A DNA stretch of 63,710 nucleotides from Planctomycetota bacterium (lineage in GTDB: Bacteria; Planctomycetota; UBA1135; GCA-002686595). Positions 51,777 to 60,031 of this stretch are shown piece after piece. Numbering within the stretch: the stretch's first letter is position 1; each line of letters begins with the position of its first letter. The position numbers and the translations under genes were made by a program. The notes under the pieces were generated by a model. The model saw nothing but the letters and a program-made list of their open reading frames with translations, was not told the DNA's origin and did not search any database. Where the stretch lies: contig JAEUIA010000009.1 in NCBI GenBank assembly GCA_016795245.1, positions 1 through 63,710 on the forward strand. Reading direction: 5' to 3'.

Positions 51777-51813
51777 CCGCCCGCCGCCCTCGCGTCAGCG
51801 CCCGCTCACTTGA
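51776..51813 (+). repeat. Dispersed 3'-flanking repeat, copy C
   Basis: CTCGCGTCAGCGCCCGCTCAC after a CCGCCCGCCG block, beginning directly at the stop of the 49-residue gene. It also overlaps the stop of the minus-strand gene at 51806. Confidence 0.5.
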
Positions 51814-52252
51814 GCCACTTCGCGTTCGCGTCGTACATGACTCGGATGCCTGCGATGCTCTTCGTTTCCATGCTCGGAGGCGACAAGAAGAGCAGGCACG
51901 ATCCTCCGCCGCCTGCATCAGGCATCGTCAAGTGCTTGGTGCCTTGCGTGTCGGAGAATTCCACTCGCAAATCCCCGCGCTCTGGCTTGTCTGAGAAAAG
52001 GGAAACGAACACACCGAAGCCCTTGCGCTCAAGTCGGTCGATGATCATCCCGCCTTGGCACGGCCCAACGCGGAAGCCTACGGCGTCAGCACCAGCAGCG
52101 CCTGCGTTCGGGTCCGGCCTGAGCAGCGGTTCCGAAGGTGTGTACGCGATCGCTTCCGTCCACATCTCCGCTTTCTTTTCTGCGATGGGGGGCTTTTCAG
52201 TGCCGACCACACTCGCGGCAGCGAGGGCAACGAACAGGACAAGTGACTTCAT
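51806..52252 (-). CDS. Small secreted hypothetical protein
   Basis: A 148-residue protein with a signal peptide (MKSLVLFVALAAASVVGTE). The mature part is beta-rich with a C-x-GGMIIDRL and a GGGGSCLLFL segment. No family recognised. Confidence 0.55.
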   Translation of the reverse strand: MKSLVLFVALAAASVVGTEKPPIAEKKAEMWTEAIAYTPSEPLLRPDPNAGAAGADAVGFRVGPCQGGMIIDRLERKGFGVFVSLFSDKPERGDLRVEFSDTQGTKHLTMPDAGGGGSCLLFLSPPSMETKSIAGIRVMYDANAKWLK

Positions 52253-52521
52253 CTGGATCTCCGATAGGTTTCGGACGCAACGACGCCCGCGCGAGAGTAC
52301 ATGGCCGTTTCAGACTTTGCTCGACGCCCTTTCGTCCAGCTTGCATCTGACCCGCCCGTTCCACAACGAAACCGCCTAGCCGCGCTGAGGAGGATCGGGT
52401 TGATCACCCCCGGCCAACGCCTCGTCGTCCGCCCTTTCACAGAGCTGAGCGCGTGGTGCGTGTTCCGGCGGAGGGGGACCTCCCGCTCGCGAGACAGCGC
52501 GGAGTTGTGCAGGATCACGCC

Positions 52522-52845
52522 GTGAAGACGCGCTCGGCCTGGATCGTCGCCGGAACTGGCGTTGGGACATTCGTCGTTCACGCTGGCCTGCTCTTGTTCG
52601 CCTTCTTGATCGGCATGAGCGGCGTCGCTGCTCACGGACCGGCTGCATCGGCAGCCGACTTCGGCCCAAGGGTCGGGAGCGTTCTCGTTGGAATCCTCGG
52701 CTTCCCGTTCCTGGATCTCGCGCTGTGCTGGCGGGGGTCGGCGCTGACGGGCTGGATGTGGGTCGTTGCCGGAGTGCTCACGAGCGCGACCTGGGCTGGC
52801 GTAGCGAGCTGGTGGATCGCCCGGCGTCGCAGACTCCGCAAGTGA
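52522..52845 (+). CDS. Small membrane protein
   Basis: A 107-residue protein with three membrane segments (WIVAGTGVGTFVVHAGLLLF, VGSVLVGILGFPFLDLAL, GWMWVVAGVLTSATWAGVAS) and a basic end. It starts at GTG with AGGA upstream. No family recognised. Confidence 0.55.
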   Translation: MKTRSAWIVAGTGVGTFVVHAGLLLFAFLIGMSGVAAHGPAASAADFGPRVGSVLVGILGFPFLDLALCWRGSALTGWMWVVAGVLTSATWAGVASWWIARRRRLRK

Positions 52846-52869
52846 AGGCCCTCGCGCGGCGCGTCTTTC

Positions 52870-52915
52870 TGTGAAGTGCCGCCCGCCCCGCTTCCCGCGC
52901 GTCAGCGCCCGTTCA
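52870..52915 (+). repeat. Dispersed 3'-flanking repeat, copy D
   Basis: CCCGCGCGTCAGCGCCCGTTC after GCCGCCCGCCCCGC, starting 25 nt after a plus-strand stop. Confidence 0.5.
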
Positions 52916-52997
52916 CGATCGCGGCGTAGTCGATTTCGGCGTCGTCGCCCGTTTCCTGGACTCGCCTCGGCCCGCCCGTACAGGGCCATTGTAGCCC

Positions 52998-54791
52998 TCA
53001 GGGCATCCAGAGAATCGAGATCGCATTCGTCTGATTGTGGGTCGCAGGCGAACAATGCGGCCCCGAGTCGCGGTACCAGCACTGATAATGAACCAAGCCT
53101 CCGGCTGGCGAGATCAGGCCGGCAGCTGAAACCAAGGGGTCCGATCCGACACCGAACCCCATCGACACGCTACCCACGGTGGCCGTTCGCAAGCCGAGTC
53201 GAATCACGTTACCGGTGACGCACAACAGACCGTCCCCGAGGATCACTCCAGCGCCGCCGTTCACTGGACTCGTGCCTTGGAAGAAAATGGCGCTCGCGTT
53301 CGTTGGTAGGCCGGACGCCACGAGCTGCACTGTGTCGACGGTCACAGCGGCATTGCCGATTGCGAGCAGTTGACCACCCCCCGTCGTGGCCGAATTCGTG
53401 CAGCCAGCCCAGGGCAAATCGACGTTGCAGGGACAGGTCGCGTTCTGCCCGGAGCAGAAAACGGTGTGTGGAGGCGGCACCGTGTCGACTCGCAAGTAGA
53501 CCTGATTGTAGCTGTAAGTCGAGCCAAACGGCTCCTGGATCCGCAACGAGCCCGAGGAGAAAGCGACGGATTGCCCGTCGTCGGACACGGGTAGCGTGTC
53601 GAGGTTGTAGCCACCGTATCCCTCGACGCCGGTTGAGGCGAGATCGACCCGCCGCAGAGTATTGAGTTGCCGGTCCCGCACGAGGATCGGCGTGCCCCCA
53701 CTGACGCCGGGCACGAAGTTTTTCGCCAGTGTACTGAACGTGACGAATCTGCCATTCGACGAGACTCTGCCCTGACTGATCGACTGCGACTGATTCCCGA
53801 GCAGACCGCGGCTCACCAGCTCGCAGACTGGTGACTGCATGTCGCGGACGAACATGTCAGGCGCGCCGTTCGAGTCACCGAGCACGAGATCAAAGGCCCA
53901 ACTTCCAAAGCCGATGATGCGACCGTCATGCGATATGGATGGGGATGAGCTCGTCCCGCCCGGCACGACGAGGATCTGGCTCACGCTCACATGGTCGACC
54001 GCCCCGCTGAGGAGGTCCTTACGGAAGATCGATCCGGCCGAGTTCAGCGGACCAATGAAGGCGCTCGAGAAACTCTGGAACGCCAGATAGCGGCCGTCAC
54101 CCGAGATCGCCGGCCAGCCGCCGCTGGCTTCCATTCCGCCTGCTGTCACGCTGACGCGGATCGTCACCCCGGTCGTGCGCTCGCGCATGAAAACGTCGCG
54201 ATCCTGATTCAGGTCGGAAGCGACGAGATTCGTTGCCCAACTGTGAAACACGACGCGCTGACCGTCGGCCGAGATGTCCTGCGCTCCGGAGGCGTCATCT
54301 CCCGAATCGCCGTTGCCTTCGACACCGGTCGAACTCGTGCTGACCCGTTCTGTCGTACCCATCAGGCGGTCGCGCACGAAGACATCGACCCTGCCGTTCG
54401 TGTCGCCGCTCACGAGGTTTGAGGCCAGGCTCGCGAAGACCACGAATCTGCCGTCGGCCGACAACGCGGGCGCGAAACTCGCTGCGTTTCCTTCGACGCC
54501 GCTCGAGGAAACGCTCACACGTTCGGTGGTCGACGTCATCATGTCTCGCACGAACACATCCTCGACTGCATTGGTGTCGCCCACGACGAGCTGCCAAGCC
54601 ATGCTCTTGAACGCCACGAATCGTGCGTCGGGCGTCATGCTCGGCTGGTACGAGCCGCGGGGAGCCGCCCCCGGCCCCGAGAGCGGGGCGCTTACGAGCC
54701 GAGTCGTGCAGATCTGTGCGCTCAGGTCGGGACTGGCGACGGTCCACACAGCGAGCGCGAAAAATACACGAGTGGTCGCAATCAGATTCAA
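52998..54791 (-). CDS. TolB/PD40-like propeller secreted protein with planctomycete C-terminal domain
   Basis: A 597-residue exported protein. Residues about 45-420 contain TolB-type repeats: SMTPDARFVAF, LSADGRFVVFASLASNLVSG, DTNGRVDVFVRDR and TERVS, each close to 55 residues long. From about residue 445 is the C-terminal domain (FCSGQNATCPCN, ILGDGLLC, YQCWYRD, HNQTNAI). The start codon is TTG, set by GGAGG five nt upstream; TAGACT lies further upstream at 54834-54839 (minus). Confidence 0.8.
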   Translation of the reverse strand: MNLIATTRVFFALAVWTVASPDLSAQICTTRLVSAPLSGPGAAPRGSYQPSMTPDARFVAFKSMAWQLVVGDTNAVEDVFVRDMMTSTTERVSVSSSGVEGNAASFAPALSADGRFVVFASLASNLVSGDTNGRVDVFVRDRLMGTTERVSTSSTGVEGNGDSGDDASGAQDISADGQRVVFHSWATNLVASDLNQDRDVFMRERTTGVTIRVSVTAGGMEASGGWPAISGDGRYLAFQSFSSAFIGPLNSAGSIFRKDLLSGAVDHVSVSQILVVPGGTSSSPSISHDGRIIGFGSWAFDLVLGDSNGAPDMFVRDMQSPVCELVSRGLLGNQSQSISQGRVSSNGRFVTFSTLAKNFVPGVSGGTPILVRDRQLNTLRRVDLASTGVEGYGGYNLDTLPVSDDGQSVAFSSGSLRIQEPFGSTYSYNQVYLRVDTVPPPHTVFCSGQNATCPCNVDLPWAGCTNSATTGGGQLLAIGNAAVTVDTVQLVASGLPTNASAIFFQGTSPVNGGAGVILGDGLLCVTGNVIRLGLRTATVGSVSMGFGVGSDPLVSAAGLISPAGGLVHYQCWYRDSGPHCSPATHNQTNAISILWMP

Positions 54792-54858
54792 GCCTGCCTC
54801 CGTTGTACCCAGGGTGGATTCGATGATTGGAGAGTCTAGCAGCCCGCTGAAGAAGTGC

Positions 54859-54966
54859 TCATCGCGAGCACTCGGCCTCGTGTGAGGACCAGCACCTAGC
54901 TGATCGCGAGATCGAGGCCGGCTTGATATCCACTTGCACCAGCGCGATCAGGAGCAGGGGGAGCAT
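54859..54966 (-). pseudogene. Truncated copy of the duplicated propeller gene
   Basis: It begins MLPLLLIALVQ, identical to the gene at 56160, with the same upstream block, and then diverges into unrelated sequence and stops after 35 codons. It is the remnant of a third tandem copy. Confidence 0.5.
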
Positions 54967-54974
54967 GGCGGTAG

Positions 54975-54980
54975 AACCTA
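54975..54980 (-). promoter_or_regulatory. -10-like hexamer TAGGTT, copy 1
   Basis: Part of an intergenic block (CCATCCGCTAGGTTC in its other copies) that occurs three times. It ends 8 nt before the truncated gene's ATG. Confidence 0.35.
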
Positions 54981-55005
54981 GCGGATGGGTAGGGGTTTCG
55001 GGCAA

Positions 55006-56160
55006 CTACTTCTCGCGCACAGGAATCCTCAACACCGGCTCCTCGTCCGGGATCTTGCGCACGACGAAATAGCCTCCGCGCATCGTCCACGCGTAGTCGC
55101 CATCCGAGGACCACCACGCGACGCGTGGAGCAGGCCAGCCCATTGGAGGCGAAGTCGTGCCATCCGCAATGCGCGAGATCTTGAGGTCCAAGCTCGTCGT
55201 GAAGTACGCCCCGTCAGAGGAGAACCACGCGGGCATTCGGATCGGATTTCCTCCGCCGTAGTCGCAGTGTGCAATCACTTCGCCAGATGCGATGTCCCAG
55301 ACTCGTGCTTCCCAGAAACTGTACGACGTTGAGAGGAGCTTCGTCGCGTCGGGGCTGATCTGAACGCAGCCGATTTTCATGTCGTCGAAGAGGTCTTCGT
55401 CGCAGTGCGAAAACTCGCGCAGGCTTTGCTCGTCCTTTCCCATCTCCCAAAGCCTTGCCGTGCAGTCGCCTCCGCCGATCGCGAGGACGCTGCCGGTGGG
55501 GTCGAACGCGAGCGCGTGCACGTTCGATCGCGGAGCGGAGATTCGATCACGACGCGGCCATTCGAGGGGAACGACCTGGCGTGAGTGGAGTTTCGTGGCC
55601 GTGGACGTGCCCCAAACAGTGACGAGCCCCTTGCTGTCGCCCAGCGCCATCAAGTCCCCATCTCGGTCGAGCACCATTGCCGTGGTCATGACCTGCTCAT
55701 CGTTGGCGATCTGCGCGATGCGTTCGCCCGTATCGCAGTTGAAGATGTCGGTGGGAGGCCCGCCGAGTGCCGCAACGATCACTGTTCCGCCCGCAGCGAA
55801 GTGGATCTCGCGCTTCTCCCACTCAACAGGGTTCTTGCTCGTCGAGGGAAACGTCTTCATCACCGCACCGCTCGCCGCGTCTACGATCTCGATGTCCGCG
55901 TTGCGGTGAAGAAGCCCGAGCTTCGCACTGTCCCTCGTCCACGCCACGTACTCGACTACGGACTTGGTCGGCGCTACGCGGAACGCGACGGTCTTCGTCG
56001 CGATGTCGATCACCCACACGCCCTCGTCCTGGGTGGAGATCGAGATGCGTTTGTGATCGGGCGAGACGGCCTGCGCGTCCTCGACCAGCGGCGGCAGCGA
56101 CTCGATCGGCTTGGGCGTCTCAACCGCTTGCACCAGCGCGATCAGGAGCAGGGGGAGCAT
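55006..56160 (-). CDS. WD40-like propeller protein (tandem paralogue 2)
   Basis: A 384-residue exported protein (MLPLLLIALVQA). It has WD40/YVTN-like repeats: GVWVIDIATKTVAFRV, VVEYVAWTRDSAKLGLL, VHALAFDPTGSVLAIGGGDC, TARLWEM and ARVWDIASGEVIAHC. It is close to the upstream gene from the shared SLPPLV[ED]DAQAVSP block to the identical end RKIPDEE-x-VLRIPVREK. Gene order and repeats show a tandem duplication. Confidence 0.75.
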   Translation of the reverse strand: MLPLLLIALVQAVETPKPIESLPPLVEDAQAVSPDHKRISISTQDEGVWVIDIATKTVAFRVAPTKSVVEYVAWTRDSAKLGLLHRNADIEIVDAASGAVMKTFPSTSKNPVEWEKREIHFAAGGTVIVAALGGPPTDIFNCDTGERIAQIANDEQVMTTAMVLDRDGDLMALGDSKGLVTVWGTSTATKLHSRQVVPLEWPRRDRISAPRSNVHALAFDPTGSVLAIGGGDCTARLWEMGKDEQSLREFSHCDEDLFDDMKIGCVQISPDATKLLSTSYSFWEARVWDIASGEVIAHCDYGGGNPIRMPAWFSSDGAYFTTSLDLKISRIADGTTSPPMGWPAPRVAWWSSDGDYAWTMRGGYFVVRKIPDEEPVLRIPVREK

Positions 56161-56168
56161 GGCGGTAG

Positions 56169-56174
56169 AACCTA
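56169..56174 (-). promoter_or_regulatory. -10-like hexamer TAGGTT, copy 2
   Basis: On the minus strand it ends 8 nt before the ATG ending at 56160. Confidence 0.4.
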
Positions 56175-56199
56175 GCGGATGGGGAGGGGTTTCGGGCAA

Positions 56200-57483
56200 C
56201 TACTTCTCGCGCACAGGAATCCTCAACACAGCCTCCTCGTCGGGGATCTTGCGCACGACGAGGTGGTGATCGACGACGGCCCATGCGTAGTCGCCGATAG
56301 ATTGGAAGAAGGCAAACTTCGAAGAGGATGGCCATCCGCCGGGAATTAGTCGTCGAGGATCGAACTGACCGCCACGCTGCGTAGGGTCCTGGCCGACAGA
56401 TAGTGCAACTCGACACGCGAGATCCGTGAAGATGAATCTCCCGTCGGTCGTGAACCACGCGCCGATGCCACGGGCTTGACCTCCGCCAAAGTCCACCCAT
56501 TGCACGACATCGTTCGTGCTCACATCCCAGACGCGGATGTCCCAGTACTTGAATGTGGTCGCCACGAGTCGAGTGCCGTCCGGACTGAACCGGGCGCTGC
56601 CGATCGCCTGGTTGTCGAACAGGTCTTCGTCGCAGAAAGTGAACTCTTGCTTCGGGCCTGCAGAATCACGCTTCCACAGCCTCACCTTGCAGTCTCCGCC
56701 GCCGATCGCGATGACCGCTCCCGTCGGTGAAAAGTCGAGGCTGTGAATCCGGTGGAACGTCTTGCCCAGTGGAACGCTGGTGATGTCCGGAAGCGGTGCA
56801 CCGTCCAGTGCGTTCCAGACCGCGACCGTTCCACCGTCGTCACCAAGTGCGATCAATTTCCCGTCACGGCTCAACGCCATCGCTGTAGTCAGGCGAGAAG
56901 CACCCGTACCTATCTGCGCGATGAGTTTTCCGCCGTGGGCTGGGAAGATGTCCGTCGGCGGTCCGCCGAGGGTTGCGATAAGGACTGCGTCCCCTGCAGC
57001 GAAGTGAATCTCACGACGACGGATCTCGTCGGGCAAGCCGGGGGTTGTGCACAAAGAAGCTCGCATCTCGCCACCTTCGGCGTCGAAGACCTCGATCACT
57101 CCGCCTTGTCGAAGCAGAGCGAGTGTGGTGCTGTCCGAACTCCACGCGATGTAGTCGACTACGGAACCTGAAGCCGGAATCGTGAGCGCGACCGTCTTCG
57201 TTGCGATATCGATGACCCACACGCCCTGGTCGCGGGTCGAGACGGCGATGCGCGTATGATTGGGAGAGACAGCTTGCGCGTCATCGACCAACGGCGGCAA
57301 CGAGTGGATCAGCGCGTGTCGCGCGGGCACGTCGATCTCTGGGCCGTGACCGGTGGCCGTAGGATCCTCATCAACGGGTTGAGCCCGAGGCTGGACCGCG
57401 GGCATGCGCGACAGGAATACGCAGACCAGCGTCGCAGCAACGATTCCGCTGACCGCGAGGCGCAAGTCGTGACGATCACTCAT
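56200..57483 (-). CDS. WD40-like propeller protein (tandem paralogue 1)
   Basis: A 427-residue protein with an N-terminal membrane anchor or signal (LAVSGIVAATLVCVFLS) and the same propeller repeats as the next gene: GVWVIDIATKTVALTI, VVDYIAWSSDSTTLALL, IHSLDFSPTGAVIAIGGGDC, KVRLWKR, IRVWDVSTNDVVQWV. Its ATG overlaps the stop of a 19-codon leader frame (57476-57535). GTG at 57504 is an alternative start. Confidence 0.75.
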   Translation of the reverse strand: MSDRHDLRLAVSGIVAATLVCVFLSRMPAVQPRAQPVDEDPTATGHGPEIDVPARHALIHSLPPLVDDAQAVSPNHTRIAVSTRDQGVWVIDIATKTVALTIPASGSVVDYIAWSSDSTTLALLRQGGVIEVFDAEGGEMRASLCTTPGLPDEIRRREIHFAAGDAVLIATLGGPPTDIFPAHGGKLIAQIGTGASRLTTAMALSRDGKLIALGDDGGTVAVWNALDGAPLPDITSVPLGKTFHRIHSLDFSPTGAVIAIGGGDCKVRLWKRDSAGPKQEFTFCDEDLFDNQAIGSARFSPDGTRLVATTFKYWDIRVWDVSTNDVVQWVDFGGGQARGIGAWFTTDGRFIFTDLACRVALSVGQDPTQRGGQFDPRRLIPGGWPSSSKFAFFQSIGDYAWAVVDHHLVVRKIPDEEAVLRIPVREK

Positions 57484-57535
57484 GCGGATTGACCTGCGGG
57501 TCACCGGCGAGAAGGGCGAGGGCTAGGGCGGGCAT
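57476..57535 (-). other. 19-codon leader frame before the propeller pair
   Basis: MPALALALLAGDPQVNPHE, stop TGA overlapping the ATG of the next gene (ATGAGTGA). It keeps the upstream block of the other copies (TAGGTT eight nt before the ATG) and looks like the start of a former signal peptide now out of frame. Confidence 0.4.
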
Positions 57536-57543
57536 GGCGGTGG

Positions 57544-57549
57544 AACCTA
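57544..57549 (-). promoter_or_regulatory. -10-like hexamer TAGGTT, copy 3
   Basis: Third copy of the intergenic block, ending 8 nt before the 19-codon frame. Confidence 0.35.
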
Positions 57550-57641
57550 GCGGATGGGGAGCGGTTTCGGGCCTAAGCCAACATCCCGAATGTCACCCGC
57601 ACCTTGCCGTCCCTTGAGCGGTTTGCTCGGATCGTCTCCTC

Positions 57642-59057
57642 ATGCGCGCTATCCCGATCATCTTTCTCGCTGCCGCCTGCTCGACGCCTGAAAGGCCCCT
57701 GCAGGTGCAGATGGCTACGCAGATCGAAGGCTCGACCTCTCCATCACTTCCAGCCCGTTTCAGATCGAGGCTCCTGCGTACGCTTCCGCCGTACCAACAG
57801 CACTGGACCGTCGAGCACATCGAGAGTGTCGGCGACTGGGATGGAGACGGCATCGTGGATCTCGCCGTGTCGAACTCGGACTCTGCGAACAAGGACACGC
57901 GCGGCAATCCATACGGGGCGGCGGGAGTCCTGATCCTCTCATCGCGTGATGGCCGTCAGGTCGCCGCGCTGCTCGGGGCACCTGAGATCGTCCACTCGCC
58001 GACCCTGTGGAGGTGGGAGAAGCGGTTCACCACGTTGGGTGACATCGACTCGGACAAGCGATCGGATGTCGCCCTGCTCAGCTCCGGCATTCGCGCGGAC
58101 GGCACGCGCGGGGCGGTGTTGTGTGCATTCGGGAATGGCCGACCAGACCCGATCTGGAAGCAGGACATCACTGTGCCGAACGGCTGCATGCCGTTCACCC
58201 TGCAACGCGTCGGGGATTTGGATCGCGACGGAATCCGTGACCTCGCAATCGGGGTTCCGCCTTATGACGGCGGTCCATCGCCTCCAGCTTGGACGGACGC
58301 AGCAGGGTTCGTGGAGGTGCGCTCCGGCAAGGACGGTCACGCGTTGTGGCAGCTTCGCGGCGAGATCGGGATGCGCACCGGATGGCAGATGGCTCGTCAC
58401 GCCGATGTGGACGGAGACGGCATCGAGGAACTGGCCGTACTCGTGATCGCGCGAGATCCATCCGATTCGGGGGTTGGTTCTAACGAGCGCCAGCCGCGCG
58501 TGGACATCCTGCGCGGATCCACGGGGGAGACGCTGCGCTCGATCCCGGGAGCACCGGATCCTTCATGGACGCGGCGCGAATCCATGGTCCCGTTTCAACT
58601 CGTCGGCGGAGAGGACATCGATGGCGATGGCTTTTCGGACTTGACCATTCGTACCTTGCGCACTGGTGAGCCCAACGTGCTCGACGTACTGAGCGGCAGG
58701 GATGATTCCGTGCTCGCACGAATGACAGCGCATCCAGACCCGAACGGTCGGGAGGACGGCTGGTTCCCGTCCGCCGTTGCGATCGGTTCCGACGTGGATG
58801 GCGACGGCTGGCGGGACCTTCTGCTCGGTCACGATGAAGTCGGAAACGAGCAGGGATACGACTGGGGAGCGATCTACGTGCAATCCGCGCGCACGAATGC
58901 GTTGCTGGCGGCAGTCTGGGGGACGCAGGAAGACTCGAAGCTCGGAGACGCGATCGCATGGCTCGGCGACACCGATGGTGATGGCGCACCAGAGTTCGCC
59001 GCGCCGACGACGCAAGGCATCAAGATCTGGGCGATCGAGCGCGACGGGGCGAAGTAG
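57642..59057 (+). CDS. FG-GAP-repeat lipoprotein
   Basis: A 471-residue lipoprotein (lipobox LAAAC). It has six to seven FG-GAP calcium signatures: GDWDGDGIVDLA, GDIDSDKRSDVA, GDLDRDGIRDLA, ADVDGDGIEELA, EDIDGDGFSDLT, SDVDGDGWRDLL and GDTDGDGAPEFA. It is similar in plan to the minus-strand gene at 37749. A propeller on the cell surface is predicted. Confidence 0.8.
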   Translation: MRAIPIIFLAAACSTPERPLQVQMATQIEGSTSPSLPARFRSRLLRTLPPYQQHWTVEHIESVGDWDGDGIVDLAVSNSDSANKDTRGNPYGAAGVLILSSRDGRQVAALLGAPEIVHSPTLWRWEKRFTTLGDIDSDKRSDVALLSSGIRADGTRGAVLCAFGNGRPDPIWKQDITVPNGCMPFTLQRVGDLDRDGIRDLAIGVPPYDGGPSPPAWTDAAGFVEVRSGKDGHALWQLRGEIGMRTGWQMARHADVDGDGIEELAVLVIARDPSDSGVGSNERQPRVDILRGSTGETLRSIPGAPDPSWTRRESMVPFQLVGGEDIDGDGFSDLTIRTLRTGEPNVLDVLSGRDDSVLARMTAHPDPNGREDGWFPSAVAIGSDVDGDGWRDLLLGHDEVGNEQGYDWGAIYVQSARTNALLAAVWGTQEDSKLGDAIAWLGDTDGDGAPEFAAPTTQGIKIWAIERDGAK

Positions 59058-59061
59058 CTCC

Positions 59062-59096
59062 GGCTCTCTCCCTGCATCGCCGAGAGCAAGAGAGCC
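59062..59096 (+). terminator. Hairpin after the FG-GAP lipoprotein
   Basis: GGCTCTCT and AGAGAGCC, eight perfect bp with a 19-nt loop, begin 5 nt after the stop. There is no T run. The rest of this 353-nt gap up to the AbiE operator shows nothing else. Confidence 0.35.
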
Positions 59097-59372
59097 AATC
59101 CGCGCCGCGCAGGGGAATCGGGCGCTGGTGCTTTGCGACCCGCTCCCGATCCGAGAGCCAGCATCCCCAACCAGGCGCGCCGAATCGCGGTTCCAGCGCC
59201 GCCCCTGTTAACCGCAGCCACCGCCGGGCGCGCGTTTTGAGAGGATGGCTCCCCGATGCGAACGCGAATGCGCGCTCGCGCACGCCGTCGTTGACAGGCC
59301 TAGAAGCTACCTGGACAGTCTGCTGCCTGCCAGGCACCACGTTCTGATCCGGGCGTGGGGTCCGACCTGGAC

Positions 59373-59406
59373 CTTGTCACAAAAACATGCCAGTATTTGT
59401 GACAAG
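59373..59406. promoter_or_regulatory. Operator of the AbiE-like operon
   Basis: A perfect inverted repeat with 11-bp arms (CTTGTCACAAA and TTTGTGACAAG) and a 12-nt spacer, ending 4 nt before the ATG at 59411. AbiEi antitoxins are known to repress their own operon by binding inverted repeats. A TTGTCA -35-like hexamer lies in the left arm. Confidence 0.7.
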
Positions 59407-59410
59407 CTCC

Positions 59411-60031
59411 ATGCCGAACCCAGCCCCCAGCCTCCAGGACCGCATCCTGAAACGATTCCGCCGCGAGGGACCTGGGGTCGTCCTTTCCCCGCGCGACCTG
59501 CTCGATCTGGGCTCCGGTCCGGCGGTTCGCCAGGCCTTGTCCAGGGCGGTCGAAGCGGGCCTCATTCGGAAGGTGGCTCGGGGGCTGTATCAGGTCCCTC
59601 GGCGAGACCCCGAACTCGGCACGCTCGCGCCGACACTCGACGCGATCGTCGAGGCGCTGCAGAAGCGCGACGGGATCCGGCTCCTGCCGTCGGGCGCGCA
59701 CGCGGCCAACATCCTGGGGCTGTCCACACAAGTGCCGGTGCGCGTGGTGTTCTTGACTGACGGTCCGACGCGACGCATTCGTCTCGGCAAGCGAGAAATC
59801 GTGCTGAGGCGCACGACGCCGAGGCAGATGGCGACGGCCGGCAAGATCAGCGGCACGGTCATCCAGGCGCTGCGCTGGATGGGCGCGGATCACGTGGGGG
59901 ACGCCGAGATTGCACAACTGCGTGAACGACTGAGCAAGGCAGACAAGAAGGTCCTGCTCGCGGATCAGCGCCAGGCTCCGGCTTGGGTGGCGAGCTTGCT
60001 GCGTCGGATCGCGCTCGGGGACGGGAAGTGA
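59411..60031 (+). CDS. AbiEi-like antitoxin (DUF6088 type)
   Basis: A 206-residue protein with an N-terminal winged-helix region (LQDRILKRFRREGPGVVLSP, VRQALSRAVEAGLIRKVARG, LYQVP) and a C-terminal domain with AHAANILGLSTQVPVRVVFL. This is the DUF6088/AbiEi type IV antitoxin and autoregulator. ATG at 59387 is in frame but lies inside the operator, so the ATG at 59411 was chosen. The stop overlaps the toxin start (GTGA). Confidence 0.85.
   Translation: MPNPAPSLQDRILKRFRREGPGVVLSPRDLLDLGSGPAVRQALSRAVEAGLIRKVARGLYQVPRRDPELGTLAPTLDAIVEALQKRDGIRLLPSGAHAANILGLSTQVPVRVVFLTDGPTRRIRLGKREIVLRRTTPRQMATAGKISGTVIQALRWMGADHVGDAEIAQLRERLSKADKKVLLADQRQAPAWVASLLRRIALGDGK

Noticed and set aside
51548..51813. 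Calling the repeats integron attC sites
   Set aside because: Only copy B ends in a GTTRRRY core, no paired RYYYAAC box was found, and there is no integrase gene in the window.
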